A stretch of DNA of 64,000 bases from Bacillus sp. SM2101. Lineage in GTDB: Bacteria; Bacillota; Bacilli; Bacillales; SM2101. Positions 52,253-60,404 of the stretch are shown one piece after another; positions within the stretch are counted from its first letter, which is position 1, and each line of letters opens with the position of its first letter. Location: assembly GCF_018588585.1 (NCBI RefSeq), contig NZ_JAEUFG010000013.1, positions 78,422 through 142,421 of the forward strand. The letters are read 5' to 3'. Under the pieces are notes generated by a model. That model was not told the origin of the DNA. It did not search any database and was given only the letters and a program-made list of their open reading frames with translations. The translations under genes were made by a program, and so were the position numbers.

Positions 52253-52294
52253 TTTGTTGGTTCGTCTTTTCGTTTTGTATAGGTAAGGAGTGAA

Positions 52295-52909
52295 ATGAAA
52301 ATGGATAAAGATCCAGAAGCTTGTGGAAAAGACTTTGAATACTTTAAAAAGAGAGAGGGCGTTTTTTTTGAAAATGAACTAATTAAATCCTTTTTTACAG
52401 AAGATGTAAACCAGGCTCTATTTGTGAAAGCAATGAAGTATCCTACAAAAAAGAATAAAGAACTACTAGATTTAAAGTTTAAGAGGTTCTATTTTGATAT
52501 AAGGTTTAAGTCATATATATCTTCAGCTATATACTATAATGCTATAAATTATGATAAAAGAAATCGTAAAATTTCACACAGATACCCATTAACCGTAGAC
52601 CAACCCTTATACAAAAGTGAGGAAAACACTCAGAAAGACTTAATTAAAGATCCGCATTCCGAAATTGATGTTGAACGGATAATAAAAAGTGATGATATTA
52701 AGGATTATGTATCTAATCCTTTGTTATATAAAGCTCTTCAAATACTAACTCCAAAACAACAAGAGATAATTCATATGGCTTATATTAATAATTATAATGA
52801 TACAACCATAGGTGAAAAACTTGGTAAGAGCCAGCAATCTGTTTCTAAAACACGTAAACATGCTATCCAAAAATTACAAAAGTACTTGGGTGGAAATAAT
52901 ATTAACTAA
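52295..52909 (+). CDS. SigO-like sigma factor subunit (system 1)
   Basis: A 204-aa protein. Region 4 is clear: LTPKQQEIIHMAYINNYNDT, then GEKLGKSQQSVSKTRKHAIQKL. The N-terminal part (FKRFYFDIRF...YNAINYDKRNRK) matches the paralogue at 57564 but not a normal region 2. That is the layout of B. subtilis SigO, which needs the separate RsoA protein to supply region 2; an RsoA-like gene follows at 52993. A LexA box upstream suggests induction by DNA damage. UviA-type sigma factors of clostridia are another possible relative. Confidence 0.75.
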   Translation: MKMDKDPEACGKDFEYFKKREGVFFENELIKSFFTEDVNQALFVKAMKYPTKKNKELLDLKFKRFYFDIRFKSYISSAIYYNAINYDKRNRKISHRYPLTVDQPLYKSEENTQKDLIKDPHSEIDVERIIKSDDIKDYVSNPLLYKALQILTPKQQEIIHMAYINNYNDTTIGEKLGKSQQSVSKTRKHAIQKLQKYLGGNNIN

Positions 52910-52992
52910 GTATAATTGAATTGTCTTAACTAGTAACTATAGAAGTTCCTGTCAGATCAAAAATTCATATTCAAATAAGGAGGTAAGAATTT

Positions 52993-53229
52993 ATGTTATA
53001 TGAATTAGTAAAAAAAGCGAAGGTAAATGAAGAAGCTTTAGAAAAAATCATACTACTGTTTGAACCAAAAATTAAAAAATCACTACTACTTACTAAATAT
53101 GAGGAAAGAGATGATTTATCTCAAGAATTAAAACTTAAGATTACTAATTATATTAGATCTTACGATGTTGATTCAACTCCTGGTTTCTGGGAGATGAAAA
53201 ATCAGTTATCGGCAAAAATAAAGAAATGA
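52993..53229 (+). CDS. RsoA-like sigma co-factor (region 2 subunit, system 1)
   Basis: A 78-aa protein matching the small RsoA type: FEPKIKKSLLLTKYEERDDL followed by SQELKLKI, like sigma region 2.1-2.2 (DLxQEL), which binds the RNA polymerase beta' coiled coil. It has AAGGAGG ahead of the ATG. Together with the SigO-like protein it should form a two-piece sigma factor. It is paralogous to 58261. Confidence 0.7.
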   Translation: MLYELVKKAKVNEEALEKIILLFEPKIKKSLLLTKYEERDDLSQELKLKITNYIRSYDVDSTPGFWEMKNQLSAKIKK

Positions 53230-53259
53230 GTTTTTGTTACAATAATGATTAATTGAGAA

Positions 53260-53420
53260 ATGTCAAAGACCAGAACATCATAGGGATTAAAGACTTGCAA
53301 GTAAGTAAGGTACAAAGAATAGTATTACATCTAAAGCAGTTAGTGGAATACCTTGGGTGAAATTTCGTAAAATGATGAAAATAAACTAAAGGTACAGTTT
53401 AGAAAATTGGTGTCATATCA
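53260..53420 (+). pseudogene. TnpB fragment of an IS200/IS605-type element
   Basis: A broken frame reads NIIGIKDLQVSK and, after a frameshift, SKAVSGIPWVKFRKMMK, which match the conserved TnpB blocks IGIEDLQVSNM and AISEVSWSQFRxML. Stops and frameshifts show it is dead. Confidence 0.6.
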
Positions 53421-53736
53421 AACAGGCATCGCCAATTTTACAATCGATAAAAATATCATTTCATAATCGAAAATTATTGGTGACTAGGAGTCATCAGGGG
53501 ACTGCTGTTGAATATTTGATCACTTCTAGTCTACCAACTAATTGGTGGTTTAAGATGGCATGCATTATCACTACATAGTTTACTATTTTTATGTTGAGTA
53601 AAAGCTTAAGAATAATCAATTTTATTTCTTTTTTAAGTAAAATAGAGAGTACGTATCAGGAATACAAGATGGTATAACGCTCTTGTAGCTTAGTATACCA
53701 TTTAATTTTTGCAAAGGTGAAATATGTAGTAGTGTA
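53421..53736. other. Intergenic, decayed sequence
   Basis: About 300 bases past the TnpB fragment with no open frame of note. Possibly more of the dead element. Confidence 0.35.
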
Positions 53737-54087
53737 TCAATTGAACTTTCGGATTTTGTATTTATTTAATTCACCTAAATCTATCTCCATTAAGGAAGGA
53801 ATTTTTAGAAATCTTTCAAAATCTCCTTTTTCTAATATCCATTCACGATAAAAAAATCCTTTTTGTATTTTTTTAATTAATTCTTTATCTAGTATATCTG
53901 ATAATTTTATTTCTCGGTCATCATGCTTTTTAATTTCTGGATTATGATGAGGAGGGAGAATATCAGAATTGTCATGAATTTTATGTACTTCCCTACTTAA
54001 AGATCTGACTTCGATCACTTGGTCATCTTTTAATAAAGTGTAGCCTACACCAAACAAAAGGTACTCATTAGTATTGTTCATATTCAT
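53737..54087 (-). CDS. Hypothetical 116-aa protein
   Basis: A 116-aa charged soluble protein, starting at 54087 behind AAAGGAG. Its middle is rich in His and Asp (HDNSDILPPHHNPEIKKHDD). No family recognised. It stands alone on the minus strand between the first sigma system and the dead IS200/IS605 sequence. Confidence 0.5.
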   Translation of the reverse strand: MNMNNTNEYLLFGVGYTLLKDDQVIEVRSLSREVHKIHDNSDILPPHHNPEIKKHDDREIKLSDILDKELIKKIQKGFFYREWILEKGDFERFLKIPSLMEIDLGELNKYKIRKFN

Positions 54088-54600
54088 CTATTAACTCTCC
54101 TTTACTCATATAACTTTTTAGAAATCATGTCATAACAGAATCATTTCTAAAATTACTGATTTTGTGCAGCTTCAAGTAGTCGCAAAACAAGGTTTTTTTA
54201 TTTAAAATGTAGTTGTATTCGATTGCTAAAGAAAATTGACTATAGTAACAAAAGTTAATGTTTGTTAACTGTGACAAACTAATACATACTTTAATCATGA
54301 TGATTTAACTCTAACAATTTAGCTAATAGGAAATATTGAAAAAGAATATTAGAGTTTCTTATTATATATTAATTATGAGGCCCTCTCTTTAAATATATCA
54401 ATAATAAGATTTAATTACCATACAATCAATTTTATTACATTTAAGTATCTAAATACCTTTAAAATGGTTTGTTAAAAGTTATTATATTATTTTTGGTAAA
54501 GACGAAAAGGTCTATGTATATCACAAAAATGTGATTGATGCATTGGAAGATAAAGAAAACTAAATATATCTAGAAAATTAGTAATAGATGAAGTAAGAAA
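54088..54600. other. Gene-poor AT-rich stretch
   Basis: About 500 bases with no supported gene. A short frame near 54490-54560 (FGKDEKVYVYHKNVIDALED) has no start or ribosome binding site and looks like a remnant. Confidence 0.4.
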
Positions 54601-54604
54601 TATC

Positions 54605-55010
54605 TCTATTAACGAAATACAAACTTTTAATGTTTTGACAGGAATTTCAGTAGATATTTTTTGCAAGTAGTCGTTTCTAGCGTTCGATTTTTTTTGTAGA
54701 CTACAATTAGTTTCACTTTTTTGCGTCTTGAGAGAATACGCTGAGTATTAGCTAACTTCTCTTCTAGAGTTCGAAAGAATTTAGGGTTTGAATACTCTAT
54801 TCCATCTGAAAGAATAGCAAACTATTTAAGTCCCATATTCACGCTTTCAAAATACTTTTTCATGATGTTGATGAGAGAACCACCAGTAGTTAGCAGACAG
54901 AACCTTTCTACCAAAACATTTCTTTCCATAACTTCTTTCTTACTTGTGGAAAGTCCTTTTTAATCATTCGAGAACTGGCACTCATAGACTTTTTATCATC
55001 AAAATCTTTC
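54605..55010 (-). pseudogene. Decayed IS200/IS605 element: TnpA end joined to TnpB middle
   Basis: On the minus strand SASSRMIKKDFPQVRKKLW followed by EMFW and LLTTGGSLINIMKKYFES matches the end of a Y1 transposase TnpA. It runs straight into VNMGLK-stop-FAILSDGIEYSNPKFF and EEKLANTQRILSRRK, the middle of TnpB, and NARNDYLQKISTEI in another frame. The start of tnpB has been deleted and several stops and frameshifts are present. Confidence 0.6.
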
Positions 55011-55520
55011 TGCGATATTTAATGACTAACACAAGATTGGAATGCATCAAGAACACTAAGTAGTTATTACTATCTAATTTCATTAGCGTAACCAAAACTA
55101 TTTTCTTCGGCAAACAAGGTGAGGTTAACGAAAGCACAATAGAGCATCAATTGCAAAAGAGCCAGTGCCTGAAACATAATTATTAATACCATCAGTATCT
55201 GGGATACTCTGGACTAACAAAAGCAGATGAATTTAAAAACGGACAGGTATTTTATTGAAGACCTATTGCATCATATGTTATCTAGAGTGGGAACATATCA
55301 ATCTACTAGATGAATACCATTTTAATTCAGAGAATGTAGTCTCATTAAATTCTTTAAGACCATTGAAACTTTGCTAGCGTTGTTAATATTGGGGAAATCA
55401 TCCTGGAAATGGGCTTAGCGTTATAAATCCGCATTACCCCATTATCGGAGTGCTTTTAGTTTTCATTTAAATTTAATTGAATAAGTTAGATTTATTTATA
55501 TTTTTTCTAAAAAAATACTG
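55011..55520. other. Gene-poor stretch of decayed sequence
   Basis: About 500 bases with many stops in all frames. No family is recognisable. It ends at the promoter motif at 55525. Confidence 0.4.
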
Positions 55521-55524
55521 GAAT

Positions 55525-55557
55525 GGTTGCTTTTTATTACTCCAAAAGGACTTTAAG
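55525..55557 (+). promoter_or_regulatory. Putative alternative-sigma promoter, copy A
   Basis: GGTTGCTTTTTATT at 55525 is followed by CTTTAAG with its C at 55551, position 27 counted from the first G. The same two elements at exactly the same distance occur at 57451 and 58743. It lies 58 bases (from the C) ahead of the ATG at 55609. Confidence 0.6.
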
Positions 55558-55608
55558 TATTGTAAGCAACGTTGATTACAAAAAAATAATTATAAGGAGA
55601 TTGATATT

Positions 55609-56238
55609 ATGGCAACTTTTACTTTAAGTGCTAGTAAAAATGGTGACGATGAAATCAAATTTTCAGTGAAAAATACAGGAGATTCCAGAGCACAATTTCA
55701 TTTAGCAGTACTTCCTGCTCCTGGCCTATCATCAGAAATGAGACAAACTTATATTTTTGATGACTTTGTGTATATTGATCCTGGTGAAACTGTTACTGAA
55801 ACTGTGGGTATTTCAATATATTCTGAATTTAAGGTGCAAATTACAAAGTACCCAGGTAAATCCTATGCAGAAAAACTAAGTAAAATCCTAGGTTTTAAAA
55901 TTTCTTTGCCTGAAACCCATACTCATTTTTATGACCTAGGTGATGAACTAGAAGATGATCTTAATAGATGGTTGTGGACAGCTGGTTTAGGATTTGCATT
56001 ATATAAAAGATCAGGATGGGGATTACTTATAGCACTTGCCATGGGTGCAGCCGACATTATTTATGAGATTTATGATGACGACAAGCCTGATCCAGTTAGG
56101 GGTAATTATGAAGTAGCAAGGTTATGGCAAGAAGGGAATAAAATTAAAGGTGAACTTAAAGTCTACAGTACTGATGCTAGCATTGGTTTGATGTGGGATT
56201 CAGGACCAAGAACTGTTCAGGAATATTTTACTTTTTAA
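55609..56238 (+). CDS. Unknown 209-aa protein with a hydrophobic segment
   Basis: A 209-aa protein without a classical signal peptide. Residues about 1-90 look like a beta-sandwich (FSVKNTGDSRAQFHLAVLPA, GETVTETVGISIYSEF). A hydrophobic stretch follows (WGLLIALAMGAADIIYEIY, about 140-158) and then another beta region. AAGGAG precedes the ATG. I do not recognise the family. Its promoter motif is shared with a sigO-like operon and a cell-wall hydrolase, which would fit a secreted or membrane-active effector such as a bacteriocin; this is only an inference. Confidence 0.65.
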   Translation: MATFTLSASKNGDDEIKFSVKNTGDSRAQFHLAVLPAPGLSSEMRQTYIFDDFVYIDPGETVTETVGISIYSEFKVQITKYPGKSYAEKLSKILGFKISLPETHTHFYDLGDELEDDLNRWLWTAGLGFALYKRSGWGLLIALAMGAADIIYEIYDDDKPDPVRGNYEVARLWQEGNKIKGELKVYSTDASIGLMWDSGPRTVQEYFTF

Positions 56239-56248
56239 CCAATATATT

Positions 56249-56276
56249 GAAGCCATCATTAAGATGGCTTCATTTT
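56249..56276. terminator. Bidirectional terminator
   Basis: GAAGCCATC and GATGGCTTC form a perfect stem with a five-base loop followed by ATTTT. It ends the gene at 55609 and overlaps the stop of the opposite gene at 56270. Confidence 0.8.
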
Positions 56277-56698
56277 AATTCATTTATAATAGTATTGATT
56301 TCTATATTAACAATAGAATAAATTATTAAAAAGGTTATTATCCCTACAATAAACAAAATAATGAAACTTTTTTTGAATGGTGTTTTATTTAGTTTCTTTG
56401 ATAACATGAAAAATAATAACATTATAAAAATTGCACTATTTAAAAACTTTAATTGATTATTAAGATTTATTCCTCTATAAAATGCTCTAACATTTTGATC
56501 ATTTATTTCAATGTTCAATGTTTCCTTTGTGCCAATCCCTAAAATTCTATACTTTCGTATTTCATATTCTCCTTCTTTTTTAATTGTGTCAAACTTATAA
56601 CCTCCAAATAAATCTGGAATTTGATAATAACCGTTCGCAAATACATATACAAATGCTAAAATTATTATTGGGAAAGCAATAATATATTGTTTTTTCAT
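56270..56698 (-). CDS. Small membrane protein, unknown
   Basis: A 142-aa protein with an N-terminal transmembrane helix (IIAFPIIILAFVYVFANG) and two near the C-terminus (AIFIMLLFFMLS and SFIILFIVGIITFLIIYSI), with a ~60-residue extracellular-like loop between them. The start at 56698 follows GGGAGG; the longer frame from 56746 has no good site. Convergent with the unknown gene at 55609; it might be an immunity protein if that gene is a toxin, but nothing in the sequence proves this. Confidence 0.55.
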   Translation of the reverse strand: MKKQYIIAFPIIILAFVYVFANGYYQIPDLFGGYKFDTIKKEGEYEIRKYRILGIGTKETLNIEINDQNVRAFYRGINLNNQLKFLNSAIFIMLLFFMLSKKLNKTPFKKSFIILFIVGIITFLIIYSIVNIEINTIINELK

Positions 56699-56819
56699 TT
56701 TTCCTCCCACAATAAGATAGTTTATTCCTAAAATAAACAAAAGCACTCCTTCTTTAAGATAATTTTAGCACACAAATGAAAAATATAAACGATTATTCAA
56801 TACCTTACTAAATATACTT

Positions 56820-56965
56820 ATTGTTGAACTACCCACCACTTATCAGACCTCACGGTCATGGTTGAAGTAGGGAATTCCTAAGTACAAAAACCTAACGGTC
56901 TCTAATTGATTAGACTATCTCCGTAGTTCCTACGGTTAAGAGCCTAATGGTTAGTATTTCATCTC
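56820..56965. repeat. Noncoding sequence resembling an IS200/IS605 right end
   Basis: An unusually structured, less AT-rich stretch without frames: CCACCACTTATCAGACC, CACGGTCATGGTTGAAGTAG, and a hairpin-like CCGTAG...CTACGG near 56920-56935. Its style recalls the noncoding right ends (and guide RNA regions) of TnpB elements, and TnpB fragments lie within 4 kb. No exact match could be tested. Confidence 0.3.
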
Positions 56966-56996
56966 TCTTTAGCTGAAGTTGAAGTTCAAACATATC

Positions 56997-57111
56997 TTAT
57001 CCGTTTTTAACAGCCTCTTTTAAAGATTTACCTGCTGAAAAGGCAGGACTCTTACTTGCTGCGATTTCGATTTCTTCACCAGTTTGTTGATTACGCCCTT
57101 CTCGAGCTGAC
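56997..57111 (-). pseudogene. C-terminal fragment of an HU DNA-binding protein gene
   Basis: On the minus strand [20 protein letters not shown], then [17 protein letters not shown] and a stop, match the last ~40 residues of HU (hup/HBsu). The N-terminal half is absent: the match stops at about 57111. It is a truncated relic, and base pairs lost by insertion or deletion of mobile DNA next to it are the likely cause. Confidence 0.75.
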
Positions 57112-57450
57112 AACACAATTCACAATCGACATTCCCCAATATTTATGGTCTTATATCATATTAATTTTTCTATTAACATAAAAAATCCTTCCCAAGACTC
57201 TATTATTATGATTTTACAACTTTTTAGTATCTCTATATTCAACAGCTGTTGTACAATAAACCCCCTACTTCAAACTACATTTACTATTTATTTAGTTTAT
57301 ATAAATGTTCTTACCAACAAAACCGTGTTTTACATTGATTGTTTTACATTGATCTTACATTCAAAGGGTCCTCTTATCTCCCAACATCATTTGATCCTTA
57401 CTTTAAAGCGACAGTTCTTTTGTAACATTATTGTTGATTCTTGTAGATTA
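57112..57450. other. Gene-poor AT-rich stretch upstream of the second sigma operon
   Basis: About 340 bases. An open frame of ~120 codons on the plus strand has no ribosome binding site and low-complexity composition, so it is not called. The region leads into the promoter motif at 57451. Confidence 0.4.
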
Positions 57451-57484
57451 GGTTGTTTTTTTTTATTTGAACGGTTCTTTATAT
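57451..57484 (+). promoter_or_regulatory. Putative alternative-sigma promoter, copy B
   Basis: GGTTGTTTTTTTTTATT at 57451 with CTTTATAT, C at 57477 (position 27). It precedes the sigO-yvrJ-rsoA operon by 87 bases, which would make that operon self-activating. Confidence 0.6.
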
Positions 57485-57563
57485 ATGGAGAAAAATCCTT
57501 TGCTTATTATTAGACTTCTCTTCCGAACAAATTCAGTAGGAACTTAAAGGAGGAATTTTATAC

Positions 57564-58118
57564 ATGGTAATTGCATTAGGAGAGCTTAAAAACCCCATAT
57601 TAATAGGCTTTTTCAAACAAAACAAGACTAGAAAACTACTATATGAAGAGTATCTTAGAACAGAAGATTCTTCTCATATAAGGGAGCTCGAAAACAACTT
57701 CAATGAATATTACTTTAAGGTTCGTATTTTGGCCTATTTCAATAAATACTTACAGTTCAATGCTATAAAATACGATGCTAAACAGAGGAAACAGCAGCAA
57801 AGATTTCAATTGATTTTAGACAAAAGTATCGATGAAGAAAATAACACGATTTTAGACAACATTGCAGATGAAAACTCAAATATTAACATTGAAGAAATCG
57901 AAATAAGCGTTAATGATTTTGTGAAAAATACAAAACTCAGAAATGCCGTTAACACACTTACAATTCAACAAAAACAGGTTTTATATCTTTATTATGTAGA
58001 CGAGCTGAAGGATGTTGAGATAGCTAAGAAATTACATGTATCAAGACAGTCTATTACAAAATGTAGGAATACTGCATTAAATAAACTAAGGAGGTATTTT
58101 GATGTTAGAAGGAGTTGA
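57564..58118 (+). CDS. SigO-like sigma factor subunit (system 2)
   Basis: A 184-aa paralogue of 52295. Region 4: LTIQQKQVLYLYYVDELKDVE, then KKLHVSRQSITKCRNTALNK. The N-terminal half (NNFNEYYFKVRILAYFNKYL and NAIKYDAKQRKQQQRF) aligns with system 1. Followed by yvrJ and rsoA-like genes, it matches the B. subtilis sigO operon content. ATG at 57564 lies behind AAAGGAGGAA. No LexA box is visible here. Confidence 0.8.
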   Translation: MVIALGELKNPILIGFFKQNKTRKLLYEEYLRTEDSSHIRELENNFNEYYFKVRILAYFNKYLQFNAIKYDAKQRKQQQRFQLILDKSIDEENNTILDNIADENSNINIEEIEISVNDFVKNTKLRNAVNTLTIQQKQVLYLYYVDELKDVEIAKKLHVSRQSITKCRNTALNKLRRYFDVRRS

Positions 58119-58254
58119 ATTTATTCCCTTAATAGGTAATTTTGGCTTTCCAATTGCTTTAGTAGTGTACTTGTTAATTAGGTTTGAAAATAAAATTGAA
58201 AGTCTAGAGCAATCTATTAATAATCTTGCAGAATCTATGCGAAGAGGTGGATGA
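58102..58254 (+). CDS. yvrJ: YvrJ-family small membrane protein
   Basis: A 50-aa protein: MLEGVEFIPLIGNFGFPIAL then one transmembrane helix (VVYLLIRF) and a short amphipathic tail (ENKIESLEQSINNLAES). This matches the YvrJ family, encoded between the SigO and RsoA genes in B. subtilis. AAGGAGG ends seven bases before the ATG, inside the sigma gene, which it overlaps. Its build also resembles small holin-like proteins (BhlA/UviB); the function is not known. Confidence 0.8.
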   Translation: MLEGVEFIPLIGNFGFPIALVVYLLIRFENKIESLEQSINNLAESMRRGG

Positions 58255-58260
58255 GTTAAG

Positions 58261-58479
58261 TTGCTAAACAAAGAAGAAAAGATATTAAAAGTTTTAGAAA
58301 TATTAAATCCTAAAATCAAATCAGTATTGCGACAAACTACAAGAAATGAAAGAGAAGATTTAGAACAGAATTTGATTGAAGTAATAATTAAAAAGGTATC
58401 TTCAGGTGAATTTGAAGATGGAGAATCTTTGATGGAATTATTAAGCTTGGAAGAGAAGAGATATTCTAATAAATATTAA
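58261..58479 (+). CDS. RsoA-like sigma co-factor (region 2 subunit, system 2)
   Basis: A 72-aa protein: LNPKIKSVLRQTTRNEREDL followed by EQNLIEVI, a match to sigma region 2.1-2.2 and to the paralogue at 52993. TTG start at 58261, six bases after the yvrJ stop. It should join with the SigO-like protein at 57564 to make a working two-piece sigma factor. It could also exchange partners with system 1. Confidence 0.7.
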   Translation: MLNKEEKILKVLEILNPKIKSVLRQTTRNEREDLEQNLIEVIIKKVSSGEFEDGESLMELLSLEEKRYSNKY

Positions 58480-58742
58480 TATTCTATGAGAACACTCTAA
58501 ACGAGTGGGTGGATCTATTCTAATATGTTAGTAGAAGGTAAAGGTGGTGTTATATACATCTTGCCTCTTTTTTTGGTTAGATTTCCCTATTTCAATGAAA
58601 GATTTTGGTGATGCCACTGAAAAGTATGTAAAGAACTAATTCCCCCCTGCTTAGCAAGTTGTTTTACTGATGTGAAGAATATCTTTGCATCACGATGGAA
58701 AATAACCACCAAAGTAACTATTACAACATTATTTTATAAACT
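58480..58742. other. Intergenic stretch before the hydrolase gene
   Basis: About 260 bases with no supported gene; a small CACTC/GAGTG hairpin just after the rsoA-like gene has no T run and is not called a terminator. Confidence 0.4.
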
Positions 58743-58776
58743 GGTTGTTTATTTTAGTGTTTAGATTTCTTTATAA
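58743..58776 (+). promoter_or_regulatory. Putative alternative-sigma promoter, copy C
   Basis: GGTTGTTTATTTTA at 58743 with CTTTATAA, C at 58769 (position 27). It lies 47 bases ahead of the LysM-GH19 gene start. Confidence 0.6.
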
Positions 58777-58815
58777 AGTACAGTTGGCCAACCTATCTGA
58801 TACCAAGGGGGAGAA

Positions 58816-60318
58816 ATGAATATGACGATAACATTCACACAATCAATTACTACTTATACTGTAAAATCAGGAGACAATCTAAGCAGCATCGCCCAACGAT
58901 TTGGAATGACATTAGCAGAAATACAATCATTAAATAACATTAGTGATCCAAATAAAATTCAAATTGGACAAGTGCTAAAAGTCTACACTAATAGTGGTTC
59001 TAGTGACGGTGGAGGAACAGGAGACCCTAATCTGACTACGTACACCGTAGTATCGGGAGATAGTTTAAGTGGCATCGCCCAACGATTTGGAATGACGTTA
59101 GCAGAAATACAATCATTAAATAACATTAGTGACCCTAATAAAATTCAAGTTGGACAAGTACTAAAAGTCTACGCTAATAGTGGTTCTAGTGATGGTGGAG
59201 GTACAGAAGATCCTAATTTGACTACGTACACCGTAGTATCGGGAGATAGTTTAAGTGGCATCGCCCAACGATTTGGAATGACATTAGCAGAAATACAATC
59301 ATTAAATAACATTAGTGACCCTAATAAAATTCAAGTTGGACAAGTACTAAAAGTTTACGCTAATAGTGGTTCTAGTGATGGTGGAGGTACAGAAGATCCT
59401 AATCTGACTACGTACATCGTAGTATCGGGAGATAGTTTAAGTGGCATCGCCCAACGATTTGGAATGACATTAGCAGAAATACAGTCATTAAATAACATTA
59501 GTGACCCTAATAAAATTCAAGTTGGACAAGTACTAAAAGTCTATGCTAATAGTGGTTCTAATGATGGTGGAGGCACAGAAGATCCTAATCTGACTACGTA
59601 CACCGTAGTATCGGGAGATAGTTTAAGTGGCATCGCCCAACGATTTGGAATGACATTAGCAGAAATACAATCATTAAATAACATTAGTGACCCTAATAAA
59701 ATTCAAATTGGACAAGTGCTAAAAGTCTATGCTAATAGTGGTACTGGAGATAACCCTGATTTACCAGACATTGGGGATGGTGGAGCGTCTGTAACTTATG
59801 TAACTGAAAGCCAATTGAATGAAATTGGATGGTCAAGTCAATTTCTTTCAGAAGCTATCTTAAATGATTTGAATAGTTGCTTAGAAAGATATAACATAAC
59901 AACTAGATCTAGGCTTTGTCATTTTATTAGTCAATGTAGTCATGAATCGGGAGCAGGTAGATGGACTAAAGAATTAGCGTCTGGTGAGGATTATGAAGGA
60001 CGTACCGATTTAGGAAATACTGAACCTGGTGATGGTCCAAAGTACAAAGGTGGAGGTTACATTCAATTAACAGGTCGTTACAACTATACACAATTTGCTA
60101 ATGCAATGGGCGATCCTGAAATTCTAAACCAAGGTGTGGATTATGTCGCAGCTAATTATCCATGGTCAAGTGCTGGATTTTGGTGGAATAATAATAATAT
60201 GAATGCATTATGTGATACTAATCCAACCGTTGAAGCAGTAACAAGAAGAGTAAATGGTGGTACAAATGGCTTAGATGACCGTATTATGTATTACAACCGA
60301 GCTATTCAGGTATTCTAA
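58816..60318 (+). CDS. Cell-wall hydrolase: five LysM domains and a GH19 domain
   Basis: A 500-aa protein. Residues about 10-310 contain five LysM domains (each [20 protein letters not shown], then [14 protein letters not shown]), joined by Gly/Ser/Asp linkers. Residues about 330-500 form a GH19 chitinase-like lysozyme domain: [16 protein letters not shown] with the catalytic Glu, [20 protein letters not shown], and [15 protein letters not shown]. No signal peptide is visible, so release may need a holin or lysis. GGGGGAG precedes the ATG. It probably cuts peptidoglycan or chitin. Confidence 0.85.
   Translation: MNMTITFTQSITTYTVKSGDNLSSIAQRFGMTLAEIQSLNNISDPNKIQIGQVLKVYTNSGSSDGGGTGDPNLTTYTVVSGDSLSGIAQRFGMTLAEIQSLNNISDPNKIQVGQVLKVYANSGSSDGGGTEDPNLTTYTVVSGDSLSGIAQRFGMTLAEIQSLNNISDPNKIQVGQVLKVYANSGSSDGGGTEDPNLTTYIVVSGDSLSGIAQRFGMTLAEIQSLNNISDPNKIQVGQVLKVYANSGSNDGGGTEDPNLTTYTVVSGDSLSGIAQRFGMTLAEIQSLNNISDPNKIQIGQVLKVYANSGTGDNPDLPDIGDGGASVTYVTESQLNEIGWSSQFLSEAILNDLNSCLERYNITTRSRLCHFISQCSHESGAGRWTKELASGEDYEGRTDLGNTEPGDGPKYKGGGYIQLTGRYNYTQFANAMGDPEILNQGVDYVAANYPWSSAGFWWNNNNMNALCDTNPTVEAVTRRVNGGTNGLDDRIMYYNRAIQVF
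58847..59740 (+). repeat. Five tandem 186-bp repeats (LysM units)
   Basis: Units start about 58847, 59033, 59219, 59405 and 59591. Copies 2 to 5 are nearly identical at the DNA level, with silent and one-residue differences only; copy 1 differs more. This shows recent amplification or ongoing gene conversion, so copy number may vary between strains. Confidence 0.9.
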
Positions 60319-60345
60319 AAAAATAAAATATAGTGTTAACTACAA

Positions 60346-60380
60346 AAGAGGGTGTTCATTTTTCAAACACCCTCTTCTTC
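60346..60380. terminator. Bidirectional terminator
   Basis: AAGAGGGTGTT and AACACCCTCTT form an 11-bp stem with a loop of about nine bases, followed by CTTCTT. It ends the hydrolase gene and faces the lipoprotein gene. Confidence 0.8.
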
Positions 60381-60404
60381 TTATAAAATTAATAGAATGT
60401 CTAA

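Noticed and set aside
52089..52286. 65-codon open frame on the plus strand upstream of the sigO-like gene
   Set aside because: It covers the promoter and the LexA box, has no ribosome binding site and looks like chance.
57145..57513. 122-codon open frame on the plus strand
   Set aside because: No ribosome binding site, hydrophobic low-complexity translation, and it overlaps the promoter motif at 57451.
57529..57542. CGAACAAATTC as a second LexA box before the system 2 sigma gene
   Set aside because: Only one half-site fits; the GTTCG half is missing.
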